Assembly (NCBI GenBank): GCA_963691655.1
Contig: OY829328.1
Location: 86,928,400-86,992,399 of the forward strand
Direction: 5' to 3'
Length of the DNA stretch: 64,000 bases
Source of the DNA: Toxonevra muliebris
Taxonomy: Eukaryota > Arthropoda > Insecta > Diptera > Pallopteridae
Shown here in pieces: positions 37,934 through 51,333 of this stretch. Made by a program: the position numbers and the translations under genes. Position 1 is the first letter of the stretch; every line of letters begins with the position of its first letter. The notes under the pieces are model-generated. The model saw only the letters and a list, made by a program, of their open reading frames with translations, made no database searches and was not told where the DNA came from.

Positions 37934-39992
37934 TTAATTGTCGTTACACTGCTTCTTCTTGTCCCTTTTACGTCCTACCAAATCATATCTACATAGATTT
38001 GCATCGTCTGGCTCATCATCACTGCCGCTACTCATCTCCGAGTCGCTAGATGCTGTATATGGCCCAATGCCCGGTAGAATAGCAATACATTCGAGTTCGC
38101 CGAAATGATCGAAATTATTTGTAGCTATAGTTTCAAGTTTTTTATTTTTACTGTTTGTTGTTGTATTTGTCTCATCAGGAACAGTAACTTTTTCATTTGT
38201 CGGAGCAGCAGCCCCAACACCAGTAGTAGCTGCAATAGCAGTTGAACTACTCGCTCCGTTCGATGTGTCACCATTCGCTTTGCGTTTGATACCTATGCCG
38301 AGTAAGGATTTTTGTGTTGGGCGTGTTGCTGTCGTTACAAGTGTTGAAAACTTTGTTTTTGTTTGTTTGATTTCTGATTGAATTTTCTGGAAATGTATAA
38401 GAGTTAGATTAGGGTAAGTTATAATATGAAAAAGCTATCAAAGTGAATCCTTTATAACTGACAGACTTTTCAATGAAACTTGTCAGGAAGTAGAGTCTGA
38501 AATCAATATTTTGTTAAACAAGTAATTTATAGTATTATTAGAGACTGAAATCTAATTGTTCTTATATCATGGTTTGACTTTTACTTCATTGGTATTTCAA
38601 CAGTTAGTGTTGTTTATCAGGCTTAAGTGGGGAACAGAATGTGAAGCAGAAGTGTGAAGTAACTGGAGCTCTTCAATCTGTCAAAAGTAATATGTATGTA
38701 TTTATATTTTCAATTCTTAAGGATGAAAGATATGTTCACTAAACTTTCCGTAAAGCTTAATTCTCTTAGTAAGCTGTTAGATATACCCCTAATTCATAAT
38801 ACCAGATAACTAGCTTATGCCATATACGGCATAAGAGATTCATTGGGTTTTCCCCGACATTAGATATGAAGGCCACTCTTACCTATTTTTCCAAATTTAT
38901 TTAGTTATATTGTATAAATGGGAGCTATACAGCCTAGTCCTGGTGACTTGATCGGTTTAAAACTATTTGTGGCTGTGTCAGTATCCTCTTTCAGAAAATC
39001 TCTAGCCTTAGGGGCAAAGTCTTTAGCAGGCTAAGAGATTTTTCACTAGAGATTTATGTCCCGTCCCTCATACATAAGTTATTTTTATAGAGCAGATATG
39101 AAATAGTACTTCGATTACGAATCGACGTGCAACATGTAAAATTAAGTAGCGCCGCTTGTTAATGGGTTAATGATAACTGATTCTTTAACTTTAAACTTAC
39201 GTCACTCGATCTATAATCGTGAAATTTAGGAAACAATACATATATGTTCTATTACAATTAATGGTTACTTTCTTCACTTGTCCCTTCACCTACTCGTGAA
39301 AAATATTTCTCTCATTTGCGATTATAGATACAGTAACAGAAAGGACTCTTTAGAAGTTATCTTTCAACTGGCAAAATCTCGCAAATCTACTCTCAATGAC
39401 CATAGCTGCGAGCAGATATATCGTTGCGTTCACACAAAATATATAAAATTGCAAACTTTAAAAGATGACTATATAGTTACAAATGAGCGATTTTTATTTG
39501 TTTTTACCTTATCGGCCGATTCTTCTTGAAGTGTAGCCACACGATTGCGAAAATCCTTCAACTCCTGTTCTTCCTCCTGCATTTGTTTTTTTTCCGCATC
39601 CATTTTACTTTTATCTACCAGCTCGAGAAATTGCACTTCGTCATCATCCAATCCACGTATAAGATTTTCTATTTGAAGCAAGAATTTCAATTGATATTCT
39701 ATTACCAAATATTCCGTCCAACTCACTCAATTTGTGTGCTTCTTCATATTCCATATCCTTCGCCATTTTCTGCTCTTTCAGACGGTCAAAGAGCGAACGT
39801 CCATCATATGGTTCTTCGGGGCGTTCTATATGTGTTTGTATTCAATATATTACATTATTAATGAATATTTTCCATAATTTTTTTTTTTTGCTTACCCAAT
39901 GGCTGATCTGGCGTTCTAACTTTTTCCCATTCTTCTTGTCGTCGTTGACGTGCCTCAGCAGCCTCAGTTTCGGTGACAAAACCTGAGCTCAT
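37934..39992 (-). CDS. PSME3IP1: PSME3-interacting protein 1 homologue (NIP30/FAM192A), 4 exons, 269 aa
   Basis: Exons 39992-39896, 39825-39727, 39668-39508 and 38386-37934 join to 810 nt in frame. The family protein binds PA28-gamma (PSME3) in the nucleus and promotes its association with the 20S proteasome. Diagnostic N-terminal NIP30 features are visible: a charged helix with SLFDRLKEQKMAKDMEYEE, then KNLIRGLDDDEVQFLE, and an E/K-rich coiled coil to about residue 118. The tail holds AILPGIGPY followed by an acidic Ser-rich stretch (SSDSEMSSGSDDEPDD), as in vertebrate members, and a basic end. The intron between exons 2 and 3 is only 58 bp and encodes an open frame, so an automatic caller might fuse it. 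The last intron is 1.12 kb. Length is close to human (254 aa). Identification is good, function inferred. Confidence 0.9.
38387..39507 (-). other. PSME3IP1 intron 3 (1.12 kb)
   Basis: The intron has GTAAAA donor and CCAG acceptor on the minus strand. I see no gene or clear repeat inside. Confidence 0.7.
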
Positions 39993-40570
39993 TTTTTGCT
40001 TTTATTTATTTTTATAATATTTTACAAATATTTCGGTTAACTTTGTGTGTTTTCTTGATTAGTTTTCGTTTCTGTTGTAACCAAACACATTAAAATTGAT
40101 ATTACAACAAAAACAACAAACCATTTGACATTTAATGAAACGACGACGACATGGCCAAAGTTGGTGGTGTTCACAGGCATGCATAAATGAGGTGCTTATT
40201 GAGTACTATCTATTATATAATCAAATAACAATGAAGAACAACAAAGGAAGTTATTCTGGAAAAATTTACCAGGGCTAGAGCTCTTAAAAAAAAATATGGG
40301 CTAAAACGTTTTAAGAAATGTATGAACATGGCGCTAAGAGTTATTACAGGAATTAGCAAAAAAGAGAACCAGATGAAAATGCTTTGATGATGATGGTGAT
40401 CACTTTGCTATAATAATATGGAAAATAACTTACTCTTTCTAACATTTATTCAAATTAGTTGGATTTATGCACAAAAAGAGAATTATTTAATCAGTGCACC
40501 AATCATCATTTTCTTAATTCAATGAATTGTATGGACAGTTGTTTTGAGTTTTAAATTAATAAACCTTTTT

Positions 40571-40610
40571 CAGACAGGTTTCATCCTTGCCTCAGTGTGA
40601 ACAGCCACTA
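40571..40610. mobile_element. Solo arm of the foldback family
   Basis: The sequence around CAGGTTTCATCCTTGC and GTGTGAACAGCCACT matches the right arm of the element at 34767-34936. No left arm was found nearby, so this is a remnant. Confidence 0.55.
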
Positions 40611-40795
40611 AAACCTTTAAAAATTGAGCTGCATTTCTACAAAAATTTACAAAAATCTTAGGGCTCTGGCATATAGAGTCTGTTGTGTACGTGAGAGCGA
40701 AGTATACAACTGACATGAAGGAAGTGAAGGAGAGAGGCGACACGATATACAATCATACACATCATACACAAAATTTATCAACTGATAGCTGCCAC

Positions 40796-41061
40796 CAGTG
40801 TGGGCAACTCAGAGCTTTTCCCGCTGATTTTAGTGTTTTTTGAAAATTAAAACACGGAAAAAAGTGATTTAGCGCTCAGTAAGTTTTTTAAATTTCATTG
40901 ACTAGAAGTATCAGATGTGTGCCTGTACTAGTGAAAAAGTTTAAATGTATTAAGTTTTTTTGCACTTTTAAAGGGGAAAAAAATTTAACGCTTTTTTAAA
41001 GAAAATACACTTAATAATCTTCATTTTAGCAGATTTTTAAAAACAAAAGTTGGCCACACTA
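40796..41061. mobile_element. Second copy of the hAT-type MITE, ~266 bp, degraded ends
   Basis: This stretch aligns along its length with the element at 7283-7579, including the interior ACTAGAAGTATCAGATGTGT block and the right end AGTTGGCCACACT. The left end reads CAGTGTGGGCAACT (one change). The flanks GCTGCCAC and CTCTCTCT do not match, so the target duplication has been lost or the end has been altered. Confidence 0.85.
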
Positions 41062-44000
41062 CTCTCTCTCAACGTATGACAAAGTTGAGAGTTGCACAAC
41101 TTCTTGCGTTACTTCAACGGATACGTTGTGTATGGACCACACCACATACGATTTCTTATATTTTATGGTAGTTGTCAGTTGTATACTTCGCTCTCACTTA
41201 CACAACGGACTCTATGTTCCAAAGCGTTTAAGCTGCATCGCAGTATACAAATATGCTCATTTTTCCCTACTACTAACCAAATGCAACACTGTATGAAACA
41301 ACACGATACATTCAGAAAACAACACAAACATTCGTTTGAATTCGGTTTGTTCTTCAGTATTTCTTGAATCGTCAAGCGTTTCGTTTCGTGGTGAGTTTCT
41401 TATTTCTTGGAATTTATTCGGCACATAAAACAACAATAACACACACACATACACACGCTTGCACGCATACATACGATTTGTGATCGGTCTCAGATCTTGC
41501 TCCAAAATATAAATATGGCCGCCACTTGTTGGATGATGATGATGTTTGCGGAGTGATGACAATGAAAGAAACAAAAAATATTTTTGTTTTTCTTTACTCT
41601 AATAAAACGAATTGAAAAGAAAATGTGTAATGAAAAAACAAAAATAATAAAATACGAAACCTTTTACTAGATTATAATGAATAAATGGTAAATTAAATGT
41701 GTTGTGCAAAAGCTTTAAAATCCTAATAGTTAATAAATTAAAAGGAAAGATTGTGCAAATAGAAATGAATAAAGTTAAAAAGAAATTAAAGAGCACACAA
41801 GTGGAAAAAAGGAAAGCCTAAAATTGAATAAATGCTAAGTGCGGTATAAAAAAATAAATGAAAGAAGTTAGAAAATTAATGAAAGAAAGAGTCAAAAGTT
41901 CAATTGCGGGTGCGGGCTTGGTATACCATTCAGTTCGCCGTCACCTCCTCCTCATACCGTCGTGTGTTCGTCGTGGATTCTCTTTCTACATATTTTTTTT
42001 TATTTAAATACAATTGCGGTGTTTTAGATTTCTAATTTAAATTTTATTTCAGTTTTCTTGTTTTATAATTAATTCGTACTTCTGCGACAATTAGTTTAAA
42101 TTAAAGTTTTTTTGTTTTTGATATTTATTTTTAATTTGGAAGTTTATAGTTTGTAAGTTTGTGTGCGTGAGAAAGTGAAAATATACGAGCACATTTTTTA
42201 ATTCAAATAAATATGGGAATCAAATGCTTATTAACTACAAAACATGGAAAAATGAAAGGCTTTTCTATTTTGCATCCCAATTTTTTATTGTAAATAATTT
42301 TTTACTTTTCCGATGTTTTTCTTATTCGTCGTTTTCTCCCTCTAGTCTACACATACTCACCACACATTCCCATTGCACTTTGCTTGTTTTTCTTTCTCCT
42401 TAGGTTTTTTGTTGTTTACTTATTATAAAACTCTACACAACGTCTGCTGCTGTAGTGATCCTGTTGTGCTTACTGTGAATAGCAGCATTTCATATACAGA
42501 AGAAGAAGACGATATATAAATAAGTAAAATAAAACCCGATTTGCATTATTCTTGTTTACATCAGCTTCACAGTAGTACGAATAAATTAATGAATTGTTTT
42601 GTTTTAATAAAATAATAGAAGACACAGCCAAGTTGAAAACCAATTTTTGGTAAATGTTCAGAATACATACACACTTTTTTTTATTGTAATTTTTTTAAAA
42701 AACTCTATTATGACTCAAATATACATTTATAAATTTGAATAGGGGAGGTCCAGTTCTTCCCGAAAATCGAGTATATCACTATAAACGAATGCATCAAGCC
42801 TAAAACACCACTAAAGTTTCAGTATACTTAAAAAGACAAGGTATTTGTATTCAAAAGATATTCGAAAAAAAAAATAATCTTAAAAAATTCGTGCAAATTT
42901 TAAGTAAATTGAGGTAAATGTTTGCTTCTAGGGGCTTCTCTCTAAAATGAATAGGCGAGAAAATATATGGAACAGCTTAAGTTTATTTTCTTGTCAGCCG
43001 AGTTTAATAGATTTGAATAGAAATTTTAAAGAAACTATAGTACTGTTTCAAAAGATCTTTTGCTCAAATCAAAGACCATTCTTGAAACGAAAATTGTTTA
43101 AAACTCGGTACAGTTTAATATTTATTATCAAAAACATATGATAAAATATTTTCCATCTTAAGTCGAGTTAGGCTGTTTTTAATTTTCAACACAGATATAT
43201 GACTAAAATCGATGCCTTTTCAATTAAAAACTCTTTTTTACTATTTTTCGAATATTTTTAAACGCCAAGAGGCTGATTTTCAGTGAGGAATAGCCCTCTT
43301 TTATCCAAATAAACGAAATTTGAGTCAAAAAAAAAATTATTTTTAGTATAATTCTAATCAAAAGTGTGTATTTTAAACATTCACCACATTTTTTTTCTAT
43401 ACCTAATTCCTTGTGATGAGGGATAAGAGAGGGGGAAAGTAAATTTAAATCTGGTACGAGAATGCCGATGTTCAAGCGTGACGATTCCCATCAGTTAAGT
43501 AGGCTTTCTGTAGTATCTAGCGGAAACTCTTGTTCAGTATCACAATATATGGGCTAGCATGATGAGCATAACTAGGTCTTTATTTAAAAAAAAAAAACTG
43601 ATTCCAATGCTATTTTGTTCCGTTCCGGTATCTTATGAACCACCTTTCACCTCTCAGATATCAACAGTAGAGTTGTTCTACTGGAATAAACTGAAATTTA
43701 ATTGTTAGTAACTTAGAAGTATTCTCAGAATTCTTGAAAATACAAAATAAAATATGCATGAACTATAAATCAGTTTGCGTTCTCTTTAATGGTATTATGA
43801 ATCAGTTAGTTCTTTATATTGAAATTTTTACCTAAATGTATAAAAAAAAGAAAAAACGCAGCAACTTCTTTTCTGTTACACAGCTGTAACTGTCGTCAAT
43901 TTCATTGTTATATTTTACCTAAAAATAAATTATAGTGCTAAGCATTTAAATCTAAATTCCATATTCCATACACATTGGTCCCACACAGAAGTTTTAACTT

Positions 44001-46026
44001 TGATTTTTTCCAACGTAATAAAGTCTGGAGCGGTGGTTTAACAAGTAGATATGCTTTGTTTTTCTCTTTTTTTTGCGTAACTGGCACATTTAATTCAATA
44101 CTTCCAGCCGGTTTTGTTCGGATTAGTTTGTGAGTTTGAAATTGTAAATTTAATTTTTTGTTTTTCATTTTGTGTTTGCGTTTTTCTTGTTTCTTTTTGT
44201 CTTCATTGGGCCACACAAAAATACCAGTTTCTATTTCTTTTGAAAACTAACGTCATGTTCATGTTCTTAAAACGAACCAGAAAGGAAAGAACAACGGAAA
44301 AAAGTGAAGTCACAAATGGAAATAAGCAAAGAAACCAACAATTAAACGATAACAATAATTGATTGCAGTTAAAAGAGCAAAGAAGTGAGAGAGAGTGAGG
44401 TAGAGAAAGAGAAACCCCGTACAAAAATCACACAGAGAATGAGAGAGAGACTAAAATTACATTTTTGATGATTTCATGTTGACGGTATTTTCTTTTTAAT
44501 AATTATAATTAAGATTAGGAAATAAAAATAAAATAATAATGTAATAAGTTAAAAATGATAAAAATTTAATCAAACAAAATGCACAAATGAAAATAACTAT
44601 TAATAAAAGTAAATTATAATAAAAAAGTAAATAAGTCAAAAAGTAAAAACAAAAAACAAAAAAATTAGCAAATTAATAAAGTAAATAAATGAATAACAGA
44701 AAATAAGGAAATTTAATACGTAATAAGAACCACAAATAAATAATTGCATTTAAAAATAAAAACATTCATTTAATTAAATTGAACTTGTATTACATATTTT
44801 AAAGTTATTTTTTAATAAATTATTATTGAAGTAATTGTTATTAAATATATATACATTTTTTTTTTAAATAGCTATTTTATAATAATTTTTTATAATTATT
44901 TTAATAATAATTTGTTTAGAAATTGAATTGAATAAAACTTTTTTTGTGTTTTTAGCATTTTCGGTGTACGCTTTGAAAATTCGTTTATAAAAATGTAATT
45001 ACAATTGAAATTATTTCTTTGCACACCCCAATTACAAAATTCAAATATAATTTGTTGTGGAAAATAGAAAAATCAAGTGGAGAAAAAATTCTTCTACCAA
45101 CTGAAAATAAAAAGAAGGAAAATTCTCAAGTGATAAAATCTACATAAAACATTTCATGCATCATCAGCAAAACAACAAGCAAAAAGCATAAAACAAAAAT
45201 AAAAAACACAAAATTCTAGAAAAATTGGTGCTTGGCAACAATTACAATAACAAGCCAAATACAGCAACTACTGCTGCATTAACTTAATATTTAATAAAAT
45301 TAAATTAAAAACAAAATCGACTACACAAAACAAATAAAAAAATTAAACTAAAATTCCTTCTTTGCATAGCAGTTTCATTTGCAGTCAATACTTTTTTTGC
45401 CTTTTGTTTTTTTTTTTCTGATTTTTTGTAATTTTTCTATTTTTGTGTAAAATATTTTACTTCTTTACATTTGTTTTAGTTATTTTTGAAATAAATCCAT
45501 TAAAAAGTGTATGAAAAATAAAACAAACATAAACTCAAGAAAGCGTAATTCTGCACTAACGTGTAGAAGAAAAAAAAAACGCATTTTTTTTAAATTATTT
45601 TTGTTAAACTCAACGCATTTTCTTGTAGTTCTCGTCTTTTTTCATTTTTGTGTTGCATTTTCGCGGCTGCATTGTGCTGCAATTTCTCATCATCATCAGC
45701 GTCTTCGTCTTACTTCCGTTCGGGTTTTGCTTAAAATTCGTCGTTTCGTTACTATCGCGTAAATGGTTGGAGTAAATTTAATTTCACGCTGAAACGGAGT
45801 GACTAAAACAAAAAAAGAACGCCACAAGAAACTGGAGTCGTCGCAATTGAATCTCGCATTCGTTTCGTACTTTCGTTTTGTTGCTTCTTCATCTTCTTCG
45901 TTTTTGATGTTTTACTTTTTAAATATTTTTGCATATTTTTTTATTGAATTAAATTCTCCACATTCTTAATTACATTTTCCCGTTTTCCATTTGAAATTCT
46001 ACTTATACAAAATTTTTGGAAAATCT

Positions 46027-46052
46027 ATGGAAGACCCATCAATCAAAAAGAG
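46027..46052 (+). CDS. Possible first coding exon (partial) of a long gene
   Basis: An ATG at 46027 opens MEDPSIKKR and runs into the strong donor AG|GTAAGT at 46053, in phase 2. About 500 bp of A/T-rich, UTR-like sequence precedes it. I do not recognise the protein. No matching downstream exon was found on the plus strand before the window end, so the next exon would have to be more than 18 kb away or non-existent. The case rests on the start-plus-donor pattern only. Confidence 0.3.
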
Positions 46053-46228
46053 GTAAGTGTGTATTAGATATTTATATTAAGTACTTAATACTTTTATCAT
46101 CATACAAACCTAAATTGAAAGAAATATTTCTAAAAAAAAAACTATAGCATAAAAAGAATTTAAGTTTCTGCAAATGGAGAATAAATATGAAGATTTGCGA
46201 TTATGTTTGCCTGCTCATTTTAGAATAA

Positions 46229-47019
46229 CACTGTGTGACAGTGATCTTGCACTTTTATGGAGACCTAGCACAAATTGTAGGTCTAGTTATGCTAAGAAAA
46301 ATGGTATGGGGAAAATTTCCCATACACCCCCAAAATCTCGTTTTTTGGACAAAAAACCGTTTGATCGTGTTGAAGTCGTTCACGAATTTTTGAGTGCATA
46401 CGAGAAAATGGATTGCAAAAATTCACTTCCTGCTCTCAATTTTGAATTTCTTCCCGGAAAATCTGGGCAAGATGAGTGACGAACAAGGTGAACGACTCCA
46501 CGAGAAAATAGGAATCATTGAAAAACTGCCCAAGGAAAGAGCTCCATCAACACTCTTGCTGATTACTGCTGGTCGTTGAAACGAAAGAGGCAAATATATT
46601 AATTAATATATTAATAAATATATTAAAATTCACACAGCTCCGTCAATTTTCATCCAATTTAATTCAAAAAAAAGCATTAAATTTACTTTGAAATTTTTTT
46701 GTCGCAAAAAAAACTCTAAGATCGAAAAATATCGTAAAAACATCGTCCAAGCCGAAAAAATGAAGAAAAAATCTAAAAATGGCAAATACTTTCAACTACA
46801 GTCTCGTCAGTTTTCGTTTCATGAAAGTGAACAATACATGGTCAGAAAGGTCAGAAAGGAAAGTTATAAGCGATTATTCACACCAATGACCAAAAAACGT
46901 GATTTTGGGGGTGTATAGGAAATTTCCCCCATACCATTTTTCTTAGCATTACTAGACCTACAATTTGTGCTAGGTCTCCATAAAAGTGCCTGCAATTTTT
47001 TGTTTTTTGTCACACAGTG
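46229..47019. mobile_element. Chapaev-like DNA transposon remnant, 791 bp, ~120-bp inverted repeats
   Basis: The element starts CACTGTGTGACA and ends TGTCACACAGTG, with long inverted repeats (46229-46346 against 46897-47019) that share CATTTTTCTTAGCAT and CTAGGTCTCCATAAAAGTGC in complement. It is flanked by TAA on both sides (46226-46228 and 47020-47022), a 3-bp target duplication. CACTG-type ends with TWA duplications are features reported for Chapaev-type (CMC) elements. Between the repeats lie frame-broken pieces of a protein, described separately. The inside is heavily deleted compared with an autonomous element. Confidence 0.82.
46390..46600 (+). pseudogene. Broken transposase-like C-terminal fragment
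   Basis: One frame reads AKIHFLLSILNFFPENLGKM and continues with SDEQGERLHEKIGIIEK; after a frame change the adjacent bases read ADYCWSLKR. FPENLG..SDEQGERFHQDI..MEK and ADYCWSLKR recur together in many arthropod proteins that I associate with DNA transposons. At least one frameshift and the missing N-terminal two thirds make it non-functional. It sits between the inverted repeats at 46229-47019. Confidence 0.6.
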
Positions 47020-49016
47020 TAATTCATGCCGTAACAATTTATTATTAATTCCACAAAGTTATAGGTATTAGGTCGTCCTAATTATCGGCTGGGAGTTGAC
47101 TGCAAGCGCCCAACTGTTGTCAGAAGTGCGAATTCATAACTTTAATTTACTGTGGTTTGGCATTGGCATTCAACTTCGATCCAGTTCCAGTTCGTTCTGA
47201 CAGAATTCACTAAGTCCATTTTTTTAATTTCTGAGATGAAGTTAGTTTATGCATGGTGCGCTACGAACACTGGCAAAACTTATAAAGCCAACAGATTGAT
47301 ATATACATATACATATTAGAATAAGTTTCAACGGGATCATCAAAAATTTAATTTATTATGCCATTCGAATTATAGAAACCAACTAATATGGATCCAATTA
47401 AAAAATAATAATTTGGACTATTACACAATTTGGCAACAAGAGTAATTAAAAATTGCTCCTACAAAGTTGTGTTAAAATTTGGGATCCGGATATTTAAAGT
47501 ACTAGTTCAAGAGCTAAACAGTTCTAATCGGTAGCTGACCGCGCTTTCTCTCTCACTCACTCGCTCTCAATATCGTGTCTGTACTTGATAAAAATAAGAT
47601 ATTCACAGACTGCAAGTTTGTAGAAAAGCAATGAAATCAAAAGTTTTAGTTTGAAAATTACTAAATCTTTGTAGTTTTGGTGATAAGTTTCGACGATCCA
47701 ATGATTTGTCAATTAGTATTTTGATCTATTAGACGAGTTGTAATATATTTGCTTAGAAAAACTATCGGATGTTTGGAAATTGATCTTCTAAGAATTTGAT
47801 TAAATAAAATTTTCATATCCAAAAATTCATGGTGAAAATTTTTCATACATAATCAATTAAACGTTGGTCGGTAACGATTACTTGCAGGCACATTAAGCAA
47901 ATTTAACAAAAGCTAGATATAAAACGTTTCATAAATTTTCTCTCTGTAGAAGGATCTCATATATGTAGGTGCACTAGCAGGACACTGCACTCTGTCTCTG
48001 GATCTGTCTATTTACCAATGACCCAAACACGAAATTGAAGTAGAATAGACCCTCCATGTTCAATAGAAGCTACTTTAGTTTATATTAAAAACAAATTTAC
48101 GATGTCTTGTAATTTCGAAACCCTACAATTTTATAAATAGTAAGTCAGAAAAATAGGTGGGATAGTAAAAAAACTGTTTTATTTTTGATTAAAATGAAGT
48201 ATGTAATGTGATGATTTTATTCGTTACTTATTAAGCGAGGTCAAGGTTGAAATTTCAGCTTCTTTGTACAAAAAATAAAGTGCACAATAAAAATAATTAA
48301 GTACATTTTAAAATTTAATTAAATTGAACAATTGAAGTTAAAAATTATATCACCACTCATACCAAGCCTTCTTTGTTAAATGATAATGAAATAATTCAAA
48401 TGAAAATCATGTATTTAAAAAGATTTTTAATTTGAAAACATTTCAAATAAACAATAAAACATCATAAATATGTAGATGCATGTGTATTTGTGATAATTCT
48501 TGTGAACTTGTGTATGTGTGATGGTGGCTGAATTATCAGACATTCATTTAACTTTGTAATAATTATTTTCTCAGTTCTGTTTTTTTATTTTGTTTTTATC
48601 TTTATTTGAAGACTAAACAAAAATCCATTCGAATTATATACAGAGCGAGATCAGTGTTCCTGCTTTGCAATTGCTGTATTACTTTGTTTTCCTAACTTAG
48701 CGTAAAACAGTATCTTTTCTTTATTGCAAATTGCCTGCGATACTTATGAAAGTGAGAGTAAAAACTAACGAAACTGAAAGTCCAATTAAATGCAAAGTAG
48801 TTGCAGTTTTAGATTAAATATTTAAATTAAAGTTTTATAGTTTGTTTTTTTTTTTACTTATAAGAATAAAAAGTATTTAAATATATACACCTCTGGCATG
48901 CAATTGTGCAATGCAACACTGTTTCTGGTTTTTTTTCTTCTATATATACTCGCAGTAAACAAAAGTACAATGTTGCACAATTGAACTAAACCCTTTTTCG
49001 TGGAAAAAACGTTGTA

Positions 49017-49041
49017 CACACACACACACACACACACACAC
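49017..49041. repeat. (CA)n microsatellite
   Basis: About 12 uninterrupted CA units follow GTTGTA. Confidence 0.95.
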
Positions 49042-49499
49042 TGATAAAATTACAAAACGATAAAAGATTTTCTTATTTTGTTTATTTTCCCGCATTTCTT
49101 TTTCATTTTCATTGATGTTTTATTTTTTATTTTTTTTTTTTATCAATTCTTGAAGTGATATGTAAATATGTAGTGAGAAGACGAGACAGGCAGGAAGAGT
49201 TGAAAATAAAGAGAGAAATAATTTTTAAATTATGATGTTACAACAGAAACAAACCAAACTAAAGAACACGAGCAGAAAAAAAACTGATGCAGATATTATA
49301 TAAAACATTTACATGCATAGAGATTAGTTGACAATTCAATGAGAATGAAAAAAAAAAATATGAATAAAAAATTAGAAATGAATAAAAAATAAGTTCACTT
49401 AATTCCAAAATGATAAGCAAAGTAATTCTTTCTGATATTTTGTAACTGACGCAGTGGAAATCATGCCAGATCATATTCTCCATTACTCAGGGGAACTGG

Positions 49500-49640
49500 A
49501 ATTGATTGCGACTGAGCCATGCAGGTCCATGTCTGAGTAATTTATTCGCAAAGATATTACAATTGAGTGTAGGGCCTTGAAAGCAGCTTGGTAGTCTACG
49601 AATATAGTTATCTTTGGCTTACTCGAAATGAAATAGTCAG
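49500..49640 (-). pseudogene. Possible LINE RNase H fragment
   Basis: Minus-strand reading gives KITIFVDYQAAFKALHSI, which resembles the TDSQAALKAL block of the RNase H domain of I/R1/jockey-type LINEs, with D changed in context to VDYQ. The open frame is short and no flanking reverse transcriptase was seen. Confidence 0.35.
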
Positions 49641-51333
49641 GTAGTGTACGTAGAAATTAAGGACGGTTCAGTTGCTTTTAGTAGAAACGAAAGCTACATA
49701 TCAGTGTGAAATTCATCGGTTTAAATCGAATTTATTACAACTGTTCTAAGTTTGCAATACAAGTTCCTTATATTTAAATGTAAGGGCATTATTTTTGTAT
49801 AAGATCCATGATAAAAATAATATGAACAGTCAGTAGGGGTATGTCGAAACGGGAAATTCTTTTGCCATTGTTATGGTTGAGGATGATTAGGTGTAAAAAG
49901 TTTTAGGTTCGTTTGAACAAAGGTCACAATCTGGGAGTTATACATTTAACCTGTATTGAGGTTGCTTTTTAAAGTCGACAACCTATAAATAAATACTGGT
50001 AAAAAAAGTTGGGTCTTGTTCAATTGTTTTGATCTCTAACAACAAACTTAAAGCGTACAATTATGGACGATGTTAAGTATTCAAAGTGACCAGCCAATAA
50101 CAAGTTATGAAGTTTTGATTAAATTTTGCCCTTGACTATTTTCTGGCTACGAGCCTGTGAAGTATCAGCTCTGAACTAATTGAACCGGTGTTTTTGTGTG
50201 AGATAAACTGAGCAACGGTTAAGATCTTTTGGACACAGTATCTGTCTGTGGTGCACAATTTTTTATCTTGAAACTTATAATTACTATAGCGGTCTGTTCA
50301 TTTTCTTGCTGGACTATAGTCGCCCGACACTTTTTTATATAAACTTTCAACTCTATTCTATTTAAATATTCGATTAGGTCGCAATAACTGGCCAGATCTT
50401 TTGACTATGATCTCAGTCTTTATGTTTCCGGAAATATTATACATATGTCTTCAACATTAATTAAATTTCTATAATTTACATTAATGTACAAGTGAATAAC
50501 CCCATATTTTTTCATCCCCTTCTTGTTTATCTATGGTATATGTATAGTACTAGTGAACTATACATATATGTGTGTGGTGAACATTAAAATCGAAGCATAG
50601 TAAAGGAGAATGTATGACACAATAAAAATGTATATATAGTTAGTTAGATGCGGGTGTTTCGTAAATGCTGAACAATCTCCAGATATTCGTATAAAGACAT
50701 AAACATGAATGCAGTCACAATTCAATTCATTGAAATCAGGGTTGTTATCAGGAAGCAAAAACAAAAACAATTCATTCACACCACAATTCAACGTACCGCT
50801 TCGCACAGCACTGCACTGTATTACTTACTACATACTATATCACATCAAATGCAATTACTATTGCTGTATGAGTAGGGGAAGTTAGGGTAAAATGGGATAT
50901 TGGCATTTCTTGTAAATTAAAAGTGGTGCCTCTTATTTTTGTTTTCCTGTTTTCTCATCTTAATGCATAAGACTTCTATTGATTCATTGTAGTCCCGGTT
51001 TTGCTGTATTTTTCATCACTTGTTACACAGGTGTTTCTAGGCTTTGCTGGTTCATTATTTTTGTGATTTTATAATTTGGTCCCCATCGCTTTTTATTCAT
51101 GTATTTCGCTTCAGTGGGTTTTCCGTTTGTTTTTCCATATGGGATACATACATCCAAATAGGTTCTTTTCAATGAGTGAAATACAACTCTGAGTTGACAA
51201 TGTCATTTGTAGTAATGTGTCGATGATTATTTTTGAAATTGTATACTTAACTTTCTGTTTTATTTGATGTTGTTTTCCCGATTGTGTGTTTAACGAAGGA
51301 GGGGAGGCGAACGCGGGGTCGTTTAACGTCTAA

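Larger units (their letters stand above)
39993..46026. other. AT-rich 6-kb non-coding region
   Basis: No protein-coding exon can be supported until the short candidate at 46027. The region carries a single foldback arm (40571-40610), a second hAT MITE copy (40796-41061) and A/T-rich, AAATAAA-dense sequence at 44500-45400. It may include promoter and 5' UTR exons of a long plus-strand gene. Confidence 0.5.
47020..51333. other. Non-coding AT-rich region with microsatellites
   Basis: I see no gene. A (CA)n microsatellite lies at 49017-49041. On the minus strand around 49560-49640 there is a short LINE RNase H-like remnant. The remainder is unstructured AT-rich sequence, possibly intron of a gene starting near 46 kb. 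Confidence 0.5.

Noticed and set aside
39669..39726. Coding reading of the short PSME3IP1 intron 2
   Set aside because: The stretch has no stop but is bounded by GTGAGT and AATAG. Splicing it out gives the conserved HKLKNLIRGLDDDE junction, so it is an intron.
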